NCBI GenBank assembly: GCA_964397555.1
Contig: CAYNJF010000008.1
Span: 6,216-70,215 of the forward strand
DNA length: 64,000 nt
Direction of reading: 5' to 3'
Source of the DNA: CAYNJF01 sp964397555
GTDB taxonomy: Bacteria > Pseudomonadota > Gammaproteobacteria > Berkiellales > Berkiellaceae
How positions within the stretch are numbered: the first letter of the stretch is position 1; the number at the start of each line of letters is the position of its first letter. The position numbers and the translations under genes were made by a program. Below, piece after piece: positions 53,110 through 62,334 of the stretch. The notes under the pieces were generated by a model. It saw only the letters and a program-made list of their open reading frames with translations, had not been told where the DNA came from and did no database searches.

Positions 53110-54818
53110 GTGTTGGCGTTATCAGGGGGGACGTTCAAGATATGCAGCGCCCCTTTGACGACTTCGGCGTAGACCGGAGCGGCTGCCTTACCGCCGTAAT
53201 ACCGACTTTGATCTTCTCTTGGTTCTTCAATCAAAATTAATGTGGCTAGTCGTGGCTTATGAACGGGCGTAAAGCCGATAAATAAGGCTCGATGTCGGTC
53301 TTTGTCGTAACCGTTTTCACCCACGAGTCGTGCCGTTCCGGTCTTACCGGCGGTTAAATACCCTTCAATGCGGCCGCGTCGACCGGTACCCGTTTTGCTC
53401 ATTACCTTAGAGAGCATCTCAATGACATCTTCACAGGTCTTTTCAGATATGATTTGCTCGATTTTAAGGCGGCTTGGTTCTTCAACTTTCAACAATGAGA
53501 TCGGTTTTTTTGCCCCCTTGGATGCGAGTGTGGCATAGGCATGAACCAACTGAATGGGCGTGACCATTAACGAGTAGCCAAAAGAAAAGGTTGAGTTCAT
53601 AAACGGATCTGGCGTTGGATCGGGCAACCAGCCTGTGGCCTCTCCTGGGAACACGTAACTCTTTTCTGAGCCTAAGCCAAAGGCACTGAACGTGTCCAAC
53701 AGCTCATGAGAGGGCCGCTCGGTAATCAGCTTGGATAAACCGACATTCGAGGACTTAATCAACACATCATCGACCCGGATTTTCCCGTAGTTGACCACAT
53801 CTCGCACGGAGTGCTCGCCAATGGGGTATACCCCTGGGCTGGTGTCGATTTCATCATCAATGTTTAAATCAGAGTGCTCCAACAAGGAGACCATCGAAAA
53901 GGTTTTGACCACAGAGCCAGGTTCGATTTGATCGGTCATGGCTCGATTACGAACGGACTCGCCTTTGCGCTGAGAGAAGACATTGGGATTGAACGCAGGG
54001 GCTGAGACCATGGCGAGCACCTCAGAGGTGCGTGTATCCATCATGATGATCGTCCCGGATTTGGCTTTGAGCTCTTTTACGGTACGGTTGAGCACATTGT
54101 ACGCCAAGGTCTGTAACCGCAAATCAATGCTTAGCGTGAGGTTTTCACCTTGCTTGCGGGTGCTTTTGTTGTCTAGATCTTCGATCCAGTGACCCATGCG
54201 ATCTTCGATGACGGTTTTCTTTGAGGCGATGGGACGCAAGTATTCATCAAAACTCAACTCGAGTCCGGATTGCCCCTTATCGTCAATGTCGGTGAAGCCA
54301 ATCAGTTGAGCCGTCACAGGACCGGCTGGGTAAAACCTTCGAAACTCACGCTGAAGATGAACCCCTTTGACTCCCATGCGATCGATGGTCTTGGCCTTGG
54401 CGGGGGTGAGACCACGTTTGAGATACAAAAAACTTTTATTGGCGTACTTTTCAATTTTGTTGTGTAAGTCATTGACCTCAATGCCAAGATGCAAGGAGAG
54501 ATCAATCATTTGCTCTTCAGTGGCTTCGAACATCTTAGGGTTAACCCATACCGAGTCCACAGGAGAGCTGACGGCAATCGGGGTACCTCGGCGATCGGTG
54601 ATGAGGCCTCGATAAGAGGGGATGGTGACTTCACGGACAGTTCTGGCATCGCCTTGACGGGTTAAAAAGTGATTGATGGCAACTTGTAGATAACTCAATC
54701 GCACGAATAGAATAAGTGCCAACAGGCCAAAGACGCCATAGAGCACTTTGATCCGCTTGTGTCTTGCGTGCAAGCTGTAGGGTTTTGTGTTGGTCAGTTT
54801 CGAAAATTGCACGATCAA
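53106..54818 (-). CDS. ftsI: Peptidoglycan transpeptidase FtsI (PBP3)
   Basis: About 570 residues. A cytoplasmic tail and one membrane segment (25-45) precede the PBP dimerisation domain. Active-site motifs are SVVK at 302-305, SSN at 356-358 and KTG at 492-494, at almost the same numbers as E. coli FtsI. It cross-links septal peptidoglycan. The start is uncertain: the frame opens with TTG and then GTG, with no clear ribosome binding site. No other division-cluster gene is next to it, which is unusual. Confidence 0.93.
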   Translation of the reverse strand: MIVQFSKLTNTKPYSLHARHKRIKVLYGVFGLLALILFVRLSYLQVAINHFLTRQGDARTVREVTIPSYRGLITDRRGTPIAVSSPVDSVWVNPKMFEATEEQMIDLSLHLGIEVNDLHNKIEKYANKSFLYLKRGLTPAKAKTIDRMGVKGVHLQREFRRFYPAGPVTAQLIGFTDIDDKGQSGLELSFDEYLRPIASKKTVIEDRMGHWIEDLDNKSTRKQGENLTLSIDLRLQTLAYNVLNRTVKELKAKSGTIIMMDTRTSEVLAMVSAPAFNPNVFSQRKGESVRNRAMTDQIEPGSVVKTFSMVSLLEHSDLNIDDEIDTSPGVYPIGEHSVRDVVNYGKIRVDDVLIKSSNVGLSKLITERPSHELLDTFSAFGLGSEKSYVFPGEATGWLPDPTPDPFMNSTFSFGYSLMVTPIQLVHAYATLASKGAKKPISLLKVEEPSRLKIEQIISEKTCEDVIEMLSKVMSKTGTGRRGRIEGYLTAGKTGTARLVGENGYDKDRHRALFIGFTPVHKPRLATLILIEEPREDQSRYYGGKAAAPVYAEVVKGALHILNVPPDNANT

Positions 54819-54835
54819 ATATTAGGAGTGAACCA

Positions 54836-55138
54836 ATGGCCATTATATATGAAGTCAAACTCGCTGTAGACCCGATGATAGAGGATAAATTTGTAAGCTG
54901 GTTAAACGATCACATCAAAGACATGCTCACCTTTGATGGCTTTTTAGATGCTACACTCTATCAAGAACAAGCTAGTTTGAACTCCTACTATGTTGTGCAT
55001 TATCGCTTGGAGGCCATGGCTAAGCTTCAAGCTTACTTTGATGGTCCGGCGCAAAAGATGCGACAAGAGGGGTTAAATAAGTTTCCATCGCTTGAAGCGA
55101 GTCGAAGGATTTTGCACGTCAAGGAGCATTATGAGTAA
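54836..55138 (+). CDS. DUF4286 family protein
   Basis: 100 residues starting at MAIIYEVKLAVDP; TAGGAG lies 8 bases upstream. It resembles the small DUF4286 group (IIYEV, FVSWLNDHIKDML, FDGFLDATLY). A ferredoxin-like fold is likely; function unknown. It overlaps yciA by 8 bases, so the two are coupled. It is divergent from ftsI with only 17 bases between the start codons. Confidence 0.75.
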   Translation: MAIIYEVKLAVDPMIEDKFVSWLNDHIKDMLTFDGFLDATLYQEQASLNSYYVVHYRLEAMAKLQAYFDGPAQKMRQEGLNKFPSLEASRRILHVKEHYE

Positions 55139-55529
55139 TCAGCCCAATACACCCAGTGGCGATTTAGTTTCACGAACCATTGCGATGCCGGCGGACACCA
55201 ACAAGAATGGTGATATTTTTGGTGGCTGGCTGCTGTCGCAGATGGATTTAGGGGGCGCGGTCTTAGCGCATTGGTGTTCCAATAACCGATTGACCACTGT
55301 GGCGGTGGACGGCATGGTTTTTATCAAGCCGGTGTTCGTGGGGGATTTGGTAAGTTGCTATGCTAAAGTTCATCGTCGAGGCAACACTTCAGTCACCATC
55401 AGTGTGGAAGCCTGGGTGCAGCGCTACAACGATGAGAGCATTCATCATGTGACCAAGGGGCTCTATACCTACGTGGCCATTGATAAACGGGGGCGTCCTA
55501 CCCCCATTAAGTGGCGCGATCATCCTTAA
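55131..55529 (+). CDS. yciA: Acyl-CoA thioesterase YciA-type
   Basis: 132 residues from MSNQPNTPSGD; AAGGAG lies 5 bases upstream. The hot-dog fold motif GDIFGGWLLSQMDLGG and the block VFIKPVFVGDLV match YciA. It hydrolyses acyl-CoA thioesters. It overlaps DUF4286 at its start and the opposing gene's stop by 4 bases at its end. Confidence 0.92.
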   Translation: MSNQPNTPSGDLVSRTIAMPADTNKNGDIFGGWLLSQMDLGGAVLAHWCSNNRLTTVAVDGMVFIKPVFVGDLVSCYAKVHRRGNTSVTISVEAWVQRYNDESIHHVTKGLYTYVAIDKRGRPTPIKWRDHP

Positions 55530-57412
55530 GGGTTATCACCGCGTAATTCTTCAATGGTTTTTTGCAAAGCTTGGCGGTCTAATTCATTGGGTTGAATGGC
55601 TTTGCCCACATGAACGCCAACTTTGGCAAAAATGAACTTTCTTGGGATGTGCATCATGGCTTTGCCGTGCTTTCTGGAGAACCAGCTGCCCCACATGCCT
55701 CGAAGCGCCACCGGGATCACCACCACAGGGTTGGATTCAATCACGCGTTCGATGCCCGGGCGAAAATCGCGTATGGAGCCATCCGCACTTAGGTGTCCCT
55801 CTGGGTAAATACCAACCACTTCACCGGCATCGAGGTATTCGGCCACTTTTTTGAAGGCATCTTCTTTGACGCTGGCATCTTCTTTGGCCGGGGCTATCGG
55901 GATGCAGCCGGCGTGTTTAAAAAAGAAGTTAAGCCCGGGCACTTTAAAAATGCGATGATCCATCACAAAGCGAATAGGTCGTTTGACCACCGCCATCATT
56001 AAGACCGGATCAAAATAGCTGACATGGTTCGAGCAAATAACACAAGGGCCTTTATCGGGGATGTTCTCAATGCCCTTTAAGTCGACTCGATACAACAAAG
56101 AGACGATGACCCAGGCAATGAATCTCAATAAGAACTCAGGGACCACCGAGAAAATGTAAAGGGTGATGACAAAGTTCATGATCCCAATGATGAAAAACAA
56201 GGTAGGAATGGAGACGTCCACCCACACCAATAACGCGATGGTAAAGATGGAAGCGATGGACATGAACAAGGCATTCATGATGTTGTTGGCTGCAATCACC
56301 CGTGAGCGATTCTTGGGATCGGAGCGATCTTGCAAAATCACATACAAAGGCACGATGTAAAAGCCACCAAAGATCCCCATAAAGAATAAGTCCGCCAATA
56401 AGCGCCAGTTCGAAGAATTTTGAAGGAACGCCTGTACGGTGACCATCTGCTCAGGGAGGGCTCCGTGCGCAAAGCTTAAATCAACGGCAAAGAGCGTTAA
56501 GCCAATGGCCCCAAAGGGTACAAGACCTATCTCCACTTTGTGCCCAGACAAACGTTCGCACAAGATAGAACCCAGGCCTATTCCAATTGAGAACGTGGCT
56601 AAAAGCGCGGTGATGACGTGCTCGTCACCGTTTAAGAATCTCTCATTGTAGTTGGGTAATTGAGTCAAAAAGCACGTGCCGTAAAACCAAAACCAAGAGA
56701 TCCCTAAAATGGAAAGGAAAATGGAGCGGCGTTGAGCCCCGGTTTTGAGGGTGTCGATGGTTTGTCGAATAGGGTTCCAGTTAATTTTTAGATCGGGGGC
56801 ATTCACTTTGGTTCGAGGCATCATCATAGAGGCACTAAAGCCTACAAGGGCGACAAACAAAGTGGTTACACTCACCCAGAATTTGGGTTTATCATCCAAA
56901 GCGATCAGGGTGCCTCCAACGACTGTCCCCATTAAGATGGCTACGAAAGTCCCCATTTCAACCAGACCGTTGCCGCCAACCAGCTCATCTTCTTCTAAAT
57001 GCTCTGGCAGAATAGAGAATTTGATGGGCCCAAAGAAACTGGATTGAGTGCCGGTCAAGAAAAGGATGGCGATCAAAAAGAGCATGGAGTCGAAATAAAA
57101 GGCCAATCCAACCATACTCATCACTAAAACCTCAAACATCTTGATGAGGCGAATGAGTTTGGTTTTATCGTACTTGTCCGCCAAGTTCCCGGCGGTGGCC
57201 GAGAATAAGAAAAAAGGCAAAATGAACAGAGCGGCGCAGACATTGACCAAGTAGTCGGCTTTATCAACATCCGTTTTGGCGTAGGTGGTGGCAATCAGCA
57301 CCATCAAAGAAATCCGATAAATGTTATCGTTGAAGGCCCCAAGAAACTGAGTAATAAAGTAAGGCAGATAGCGGCGTTCGCCAAATAATTGGAATTGGTT
57401 GGTGGTTTTCAT
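55526..57412 (-). CDS. Lysophospholipid transporter (LplT-like) fused to PlsC acyltransferase
   Basis: 628 residues. Residues 1-425 form an MFS-type membrane domain (QFLGAFNDNIYR, SATAGNLADKYDKTKLIR), as in LplT. Residues 430-628 are a PlsC acyltransferase with the intact NHVSYFD (HX4D) and GIYPEGHLS motifs. Together they would flip lysophospholipid inward and re-acylate it. E. coli Aas has an acyl-ACP synthetase as well, which is missing here. It follows the PfkB gene by 5 bases, so they form an operon. Confidence 0.93.
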   Translation of the reverse strand: MKTTNQFQLFGERRYLPYFITQFLGAFNDNIYRISLMVLIATTYAKTDVDKADYLVNVCAALFILPFFLFSATAGNLADKYDKTKLIRLIKMFEVLVMSMVGLAFYFDSMLFLIAILFLTGTQSSFFGPIKFSILPEHLEEDELVGGNGLVEMGTFVAILMGTVVGGTLIALDDKPKFWVSVTTLFVALVGFSASMMMPRTKVNAPDLKINWNPIRQTIDTLKTGAQRRSIFLSILGISWFWFYGTCFLTQLPNYNERFLNGDEHVITALLATFSIGIGLGSILCERLSGHKVEIGLVPFGAIGLTLFAVDLSFAHGALPEQMVTVQAFLQNSSNWRLLADLFFMGIFGGFYIVPLYVILQDRSDPKNRSRVIAANNIMNALFMSIASIFTIALLVWVDVSIPTLFFIIGIMNFVITLYIFSVVPEFLLRFIAWVIVSLLYRVDLKGIENIPDKGPCVICSNHVSYFDPVLMMAVVKRPIRFVMDHRIFKVPGLNFFFKHAGCIPIAPAKEDASVKEDAFKKVAEYLDAGEVVGIYPEGHLSADGSIRDFRPGIERVIESNPVVVIPVALRGMWGSWFSRKHGKAMMHIPRKFIFAKVGVHVGKAIQPNELDRQALQKTIEELRGDNP

Positions 57413-57417
57413 AGTTA

Positions 57418-58290
57418 TTAATTAAGTTGTGAGTCAAATGGAATGGATTCAACGGCGCCACGAGTCTCAAGACAAATGCGTGCAGCGCGGATGGCTTTTT
57501 TAAGGCAACTTTCAACCGGTAAGCCTTTTAACATGGAAGCAAGGAAGTAACCTAAGAAAGAGTCACCCACGGCTAAGTGTGAGACCTCATGACCGATTTC
57601 AGCCGGGATAGTGATGCGTTGCTTTTGGTCGATGTACCGGGCTCCTTTTGAGCCAAGCGTTAATACGAAGGCCGCTTTGGGAAATCGCAAGAGTAATTCC
57701 CTAAGGACTTCTTCAACGACATGTTTTTGGGTGATGGTTTGCCCTTGGGATTCATTCATCACAAAAATGTCGACTAAATCGAGAGGGTAAGCGCGCACGT
57801 TCTCACACGCGGGAGCCACATTAAAGACGACGAATAGGCCCTTGGCTTTGGCTTGCTCAATCAGCTCAGAGATCCCATTGATTTCATTTTGAATCAAGAC
57901 GATGTCACCGGGGTTGGCGTGCTCCAAGCATTGAGCAAAATCGTCCACATGCCATTGATGGTTGGTGCCACCAAAAACCAAGCTGTGTGACTCCAAATCA
58001 GGGTTCACCTGAATCACGGCATGGCCGCACAGCCCTGGCACTTGCTTGATGGTTCGACAATCCACGCCATTTCTCTCAAGGTATTCTTTTAAAAGCCGAC
58101 CGTCTTCGCCAATGATGCCCGCATGCATAACATCCACGCCGGCTCTGGCTAAGGCAACCGATTGAAAAAGCCCTTTTCCACCAGGAAACTGCTTGCGCTC
58201 TTTAGCAACCTGTTGCTCAAAGGGTCGAACAAAATGATCGACCTTATATATATAGTGATGCGCTAAAGAACCAAAGTTAAGGATTTTCAT
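57418..58290 (-). CDS. PfkB/ribokinase family sugar kinase
   Basis: 290 residues. The first signature FPGGKGLFQSVALARAG (36-51) and the catalytic Asp243 in VGDSF are present, but the second signature is altered: the family DTTGAGD reads SHLAVGD. Substrate unknown; ribokinase or a related nucleoside or sugar kinase is possible. Upstream of an LplT-PlsC fusion it has no obvious metabolic partner. Confidence 0.87.
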   Translation of the reverse strand: MKILNFGSLAHHYIYKVDHFVRPFEQQVAKERKQFPGGKGLFQSVALARAGVDVMHAGIIGEDGRLLKEYLERNGVDCRTIKQVPGLCGHAVIQVNPDLESHSLVFGGTNHQWHVDDFAQCLEHANPGDIVLIQNEINGISELIEQAKAKGLFVVFNVAPACENVRAYPLDLVDIFVMNESQGQTITQKHVVEEVLRELLLRFPKAAFVLTLGSKGARYIDQKQRITIPAEIGHEVSHLAVGDSFLGYFLASMLKGLPVESCLKKAIRAARICLETRGAVESIPFDSQLN

Positions 58291-58489
58291 AGAGTTCTCA
58301 AGTTTCTTAACTTACATTGTTTTAGAGGATGAATATTCCCTCTACTGTACCAGATACCCATCCGGGTGCCATCCACCGGGTTATAGCCGTGCCATTTCCT
58401 AGCTTGCAGTTTTGTTGGTTTGTGGTTAACTTGTAGCTGCATTGATGAGACAATATGCTCAATAACTAACACAACTAAGGAGGGCGTGG

Positions 58490-59935
58490 ATGATCATACC
58501 GGTCATCTTAGCGGGGGGAACAGGGACACGGTTGTGGCCTTTGTCTCGAAAGACTTACCCTAAGCAGTTTATACCTTTTTATCAACAACAAAGTTTGTTT
58601 GAAAAGACCATTCAACGTTGCCAGGTGTTAGATGATGTTGGCCCCTCCATTGTGTTGGCCAGTCGTGAGCATCGTTTCATCATTGAAGACATCTTGGGCG
58701 AGCAATCTTTAAACGTGCAAACCACGATGTTAGAACCCACCGGTAAATCCACGGCTCCTGCGGTTGCTCTAGCGGCGCTTGAAGCGATGAACACCGGGCA
58801 GGATCCTTTTTTATTGGTGTTGCCGGCTGATCATGTGGTTATGGATGATAAAGGGTTTGCGCATACCGTGCTTGAAGGTGTGAAAGCGGCGAGCCAAGAT
58901 TATTTAGTGACCTTTGGCATTACGCCTCGCCACCCTGAGACTGGGTATGGTTACATCAAAGCCTCAAAAGCGATCCCAGGGTTGGGGGCTTCTAACGTTG
59001 AGGCGTTTGTAGAAAAACCCAATCAGTCGGATGCCAAAAAGTACGTCAAGTCTGGTGACTACTATTGGAACTCAGGGATGTTCTTGTTCAAAGCCAGTCA
59101 GTATCTCGCTCAATTAGAGTCTCATGCACCGAACATGATGGCTCAAGTGATGGACGTTTGGAAAACGAAAAAAAATCAAGAGCAGGTAATTGAATTTGAT
59201 GATGAAACGTTCGATGTCATCGATGCGGACAGCATTGATTATGCGTTGATGGAAAAGACTGACAAAGCGTGTGTTTTGCCATTGCAGTCAAGTTGGTTTG
59301 ATGTCGGTTCTTGGGCCAGCCTTCAAGACGTGTTTCCTAAAGATGCCAAAGGCAACACGACCTATGGCGATGTGCATCTGATGAATTCAAAAAACACTCT
59401 GATGATGTCGCAACGTCGTTTAGTCACAGGCGTGGGCTTAAATGATTTAGTGGTCGTGGAAACGCCAGATGCCGTGTTGGTCGCGGACAAAGCCCAGTCT
59501 CAAGCCATCAAGCCTTTGGTGGAGCAGTTAAGCGCTTTGAGTCGTCAAGAGGTGGACAATCATTCTCAAGTGCACCGGCCTTGGGGGTATTTTGAATCCT
59601 TAGTTCAAGGCGATCGCTTCCAGGTGAAAAAGATCACCGTGAATCTTGGGGCGACTTTATCACTACAGCTTCATCATCATCGCTCAGAGCATTGGGTGGT
59701 CGTTGAGGGCACTGCCAGAGTCACTCGAGGTGATGAGGTGTTTTTATTGTCGGAAAATCAGTCCACTTATATTCCTATTGGGGTCAAACATCGTCTAGAG
59801 AACATCGGTAAAATCCCATTGAAGATCATTGAAGTTCAGTCCGGCTCTTATCTTGGTGAAGACGACATTGTGCGTTTTGACGATGATTACGGGCGCTCAC
59901 AAGTCACCGCCTCGGTGGAGGATGAAACCGCTTAA
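58490..59935 (+). CDS. manC: Mannose-1-phosphate guanylyltransferase / mannose-6-phosphate isomerase
   Basis: 481 residues. The N-terminal pyrophosphorylase signature LAGGTGTRLWPLSR and FVEKP are present. The C-terminal cupin half (VHRPWGYFE, LHHHRSEHW, VVEGTARVTRG) is the isomerase. It makes GDP-mannose for surface polysaccharide. AAGGAGGG lies before the ATG. No other polysaccharide gene is next to it. Confidence 0.96.
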   Translation: MIIPVILAGGTGTRLWPLSRKTYPKQFIPFYQQQSLFEKTIQRCQVLDDVGPSIVLASREHRFIIEDILGEQSLNVQTTMLEPTGKSTAPAVALAALEAMNTGQDPFLLVLPADHVVMDDKGFAHTVLEGVKAASQDYLVTFGITPRHPETGYGYIKASKAIPGLGASNVEAFVEKPNQSDAKKYVKSGDYYWNSGMFLFKASQYLAQLESHAPNMMAQVMDVWKTKKNQEQVIEFDDETFDVIDADSIDYALMEKTDKACVLPLQSSWFDVGSWASLQDVFPKDAKGNTTYGDVHLMNSKNTLMMSQRRLVTGVGLNDLVVVETPDAVLVADKAQSQAIKPLVEQLSALSRQEVDNHSQVHRPWGYFESLVQGDRFQVKKITVNLGATLSLQLHHHRSEHWVVVEGTARVTRGDEVFLLSENQSTYIPIGVKHRLENIGKIPLKIIEVQSGSYLGEDDIVRFDDDYGRSQVTASVEDETA

Positions 59936-60196
59936 GGTCTTCTCATGAGCAGTGGCTTATTCCATCGCCGCTGCTCCGCTCACTTTTGATCTCATCAGGC
60001 CGTCAGTATGGCGTCTAAGCCAGGGTGTGCACATGCACCCAATTCTCCTTGAGCTTACTTTTCTTACTTTTTCTTTGGGATTTATCTCGTTTATCAGCCT
60101 GTTGCACGCATTGGTCTTAAGTTAAGGCCTTTTGCTTGTGCCCTTTATTAACAGTATGTAAGCTAGCTATCAAGTTAAATACAAAAGAGAAGTTCC
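59936..60196. other. Intergenic region after manC
   Basis: 261 bases without a convincing reading frame. GAGCAGTGGC (59947-59956) and GCCGCTGCTC (59967-59976) form a 10-bp stem with one G-T pair, a possible manC terminator without a T-run. The rest is T-rich and shows nothing I can name. Confidence 0.5.
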
Positions 60197-60736
60197 ATGG
60201 ATAAGATTTACGAATATTTTGCGAACATGTACAGCTGGTTTGGCTCTTGGTTTTGGACCACAGCCCAAGTGAAGACTTTTTCTGAAGAGAATTTACCTGA
60301 GTGGGTACAGGGCACGGGGATTGATACAGCATTCGATGCCATGATTGAAATGGCTGCAAACTTTCAAGGCTCTCTCAATGAGTTTAATGAGCTCATCGCG
60401 GCTCAATACGGCCTGGACTCGAGTACGGTTTTAGCCATTGAAGTGGCAGGTACAACGATTTGCATGGGCACTTTGGCATGGTTTGTGGCAAAGCTACGTA
60501 AGCCTTCGGCTCAAAACGATCTTGAGCGTGCTGAGCCAGGCGCGACCAAAGATCATTTAAGACAAGCTCAGCCAACTAGAACGTTCATGGTCAATGAAAA
60601 AGAAGTTGTCTTAAAAGTAGTCCCAGAGAAAGAGAAAGAATATAGGGATGCACCAAAACCGGAAAAGTCGAAGTTTACACATGAAAATGCTCGAGCGCTG
60701 TATGAAGCTGATCGTTTGGCTAGAGGAATCAGGTAG
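60197..60736 (+). CDS. Small single-span membrane protein (member 1)
   Basis: 179 residues, not recognised. An aromatic N-terminal stretch (WFGSWFWTT) and an acidic region precede one membrane segment near 77-97 (STVLAIEVAGTTICMGTLAWF), followed by Lys/Arg. Positive charge after the span suggests N-outside, C-inside. The C-terminal half is charged and hydrophilic. AGAGAAG lies before the ATG. It is followed 7 bases later by member 2. It lacks the Cys pair of members 2-4. Confidence 0.65.
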   Translation: MDKIYEYFANMYSWFGSWFWTTAQVKTFSEENLPEWVQGTGIDTAFDAMIEMAANFQGSLNEFNELIAAQYGLDSSTVLAIEVAGTTICMGTLAWFVAKLRKPSAQNDLERAEPGATKDHLRQAQPTRTFMVNEKEVVLKVVPEKEKEYRDAPKPEKSKFTHENARALYEADRLARGIR

Positions 60737-60743
60737 GGCATGA

Positions 60744-61436
60744 ATGATGGATTGGGCAGAGCAGATTATTGAATATTTTGGGTTAGACGGTTGGATGCAC
60801 TGGCTAGGTTGGAGCCAGCCAGAGCCAATATGTGAGGACTTACTGTGCGAAGTGGTCGAGGCTATTAGCGCTCACCCTTATGTTGCATCAGCCGCTGTTG
60901 CTGGTGTGGCTGTCACAGGTTATTTGACGGCTTATGCCATGACGCAAACTGAGCCTTTGACTTACGTTGATTATGATCCAAAAAAATCTTCACCATCACT
61001 TTCGCAAGATGCACAAGATGAGTACAACAGACGATCATCGTACATCAATAGCATCATCGATCGCGTGAAAGCAAAAGTTGAAGACAAAGATTCAGCTCTC
61101 GAAGACAAGGATTCAGCGCTTAAACCCAGTCTGGATGATAAGCGTGTTTGGTCAATGTTAAGAAATTGGTTGCTTCAAGTGGATGCCTTCAAGCATGATG
61201 AGGAAGAGAAGTACGAACAGTTTAAAGCCTTCTTTTTTAGAGAAGAAACCTCGGATGATGATACCCCTAGTTTTGAAATTAACGAACAAGTCGTTGATTT
61301 ATTGAGGACATTATCTCCAAAGTTAAGTGGTAAAAACGAAGAAAATTCGTCAAAAAAGCTTCATGACCATTTTAACAAGGTCGTATTTAACGAGGTCGTG
61401 CAACCACCTTTGGCAAAGACCTCTCCTATCAAATAA
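60744..61436 (+). CDS. Small single-span membrane protein (member 2)
   Basis: 230 residues (or 229; the first two codons are both ATG). AGGTAGGG lies upstream. An aromatic N-terminus (YFGLDGWMHWLGW) leads to a Cys pair (ICEDLLCEVV) and a membrane segment near 51-72. The long C-terminal part is charged, with a 7-residue duplication (DKDSALE/DKDSALK). It probably shares a transcript with member 1 and ends at a clear terminator. No family recognised. Confidence 0.65.
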   Translation: MMDWAEQIIEYFGLDGWMHWLGWSQPEPICEDLLCEVVEAISAHPYVASAAVAGVAVTGYLTAYAMTQTEPLTYVDYDPKKSSPSLSQDAQDEYNRRSSYINSIIDRVKAKVEDKDSALEDKDSALKPSLDDKRVWSMLRNWLLQVDAFKHDEEEKYEQFKAFFFREETSDDDTPSFEINEQVVDLLRTLSPKLSGKNEENSSKKLHDHFNKVVFNEVVQPPLAKTSPIK

Positions 61437-61452
61437 AACAAACCTTTCTTAG

Positions 61453-61474
61453 GTGGGCCTTTGGGCCCACTTTT
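61453..61474 (+). terminator. Rho-independent terminator after member 2
   Basis: Perfect 7-bp stem GTGGGCC / GGCCCAC with a TTTG loop followed by TTTT, 16 bases after the stop. Confidence 0.82.
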
Positions 61475-61496
61475 CCCACCTCTTATCGCCTTTATC

Positions 61497-61524
61497 TTGT
61501 GCAAGTTGTTCAACTAAGTAGAAT
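61497..61524 (+). promoter_or_regulatory. Promoter of member 3
   Basis: TTGTGC (61497-61502), a 16-base spacer, then TAGAAT (61519-61524) followed by GG. The element matches the one before member 4 in both sequence and spacing; the -10 end is 39 bases from the ATG in both cases. Confidence 0.6.
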
Positions 61525-61563
61525 GGACATTGAATAGATAACTTTTACTGAGAGGGTAATTTC

Positions 61564-62115
61564 ATGGGATTTATTGATTATTTATACGGCGCACCAGAAG
61601 TCGGTCCTTGCGATGGATTGGTTGGTTTTGACGCCTCCATGTGTAATCTAAACCAATGGTTAATGGAAAATTTTGGCGAAGAAGAAGGTTGGTACATCGG
61701 TGCTGCTGGTGTCGCCACGGCTGCCGTTATGGTGGGTTACGCAGTTTGGCAAAGAAGAGATCGTCTATGGAGCAGGTGCCAAGAGGCGGCTGAAAAAGGC
61801 GCTGAGCAAGTCGGTGAGGCTCTTATTGATACACTCGAGGAATTTATCGCAAAAGGCATTGAGTCTTTTACCAAAATTCTTGGTGACCTTAATAAGACTC
61901 AAGCGGAAAATGCGGATAAGTTTTTGCGTAGTGTTAATAAAGGCCAGTGGAATGATGTCTCTAAAGCCCTTGGAGTCATTGGAAACAACAAAGATATGTC
62001 ACGAGCTGTATCCAACATAAGAGCGGCTTTAAAGTCAGGGAGCACGGACAAGATCCTCAAGGCCATCGATCGAGTAAAAAACAACATCGAAGGGTCACAA
62101 AAAGTCAGTCCCTAG
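61564..62115 (+). CDS. Small single-span membrane protein (member 3)
   Basis: 183 residues. The N-terminus reads MGFIDYLYGAPEVGPCDGL, then a second Cys (SMCN) and ENFG before one membrane segment near 44-62 and a basic WQRRDRLWSR. The rest is helical and hydrophilic. Member 4 shares PC-x-G, a second Cys and ENFG at the same place. GAGAGGG lies before the ATG. The Cys pair would lie outside if the positive-inside rule holds. Function unknown. Confidence 0.7.
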   Translation: MGFIDYLYGAPEVGPCDGLVGFDASMCNLNQWLMENFGEEEGWYIGAAGVATAAVMVGYAVWQRRDRLWSRCQEAAEKGAEQVGEALIDTLEEFIAKGIESFTKILGDLNKTQAENADKFLRSVNKGQWNDVSKALGVIGNNKDMSRAVSNIRAALKSGSTDKILKAIDRVKNNIEGSQKVSP

Positions 62116-62116
62116 G

Positions 62117-62144
62117 AAAAAAGCCGCTTAGCGGCTTTTTTTTT
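62117..62144 (+). terminator. Rho-independent terminator after member 3
   Basis: AAAAAAGCCGC, TTA loop, GCGGCTTTTTT plus further T. It begins two bases after the stop. It is almost identical to the terminator after member 4 (loop TTA versus TCA). Confidence 0.92.
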
Positions 62145-62267
62145 GCTCTATTTTTCCCCTTATTTTTTCCCTTTATTGGCTCATCAGTCTTTTATTGAAT
62201 GTGGACTATGTTGATAAAAACATGAGAGCAACTGGTCATGTCGAAGACCCCGCCCATCGTTATTTGA

Positions 62268-62295
62268 TTGTGTAAACTAACATTGGCAGTACAAT
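62268..62295 (+). promoter_or_regulatory. Promoter of member 4
   Basis: TTGTGT (62268-62273), a 16-base spacer, then TACAAT (62290-62295) followed by GG, with 39 bases to the ATG. A near-copy of the element before member 3. Confidence 0.6.
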
Positions 62296-62334
62296 GGTTC
62301 TATCAATAATTTATGATTTATAGAGGGTTTAATC

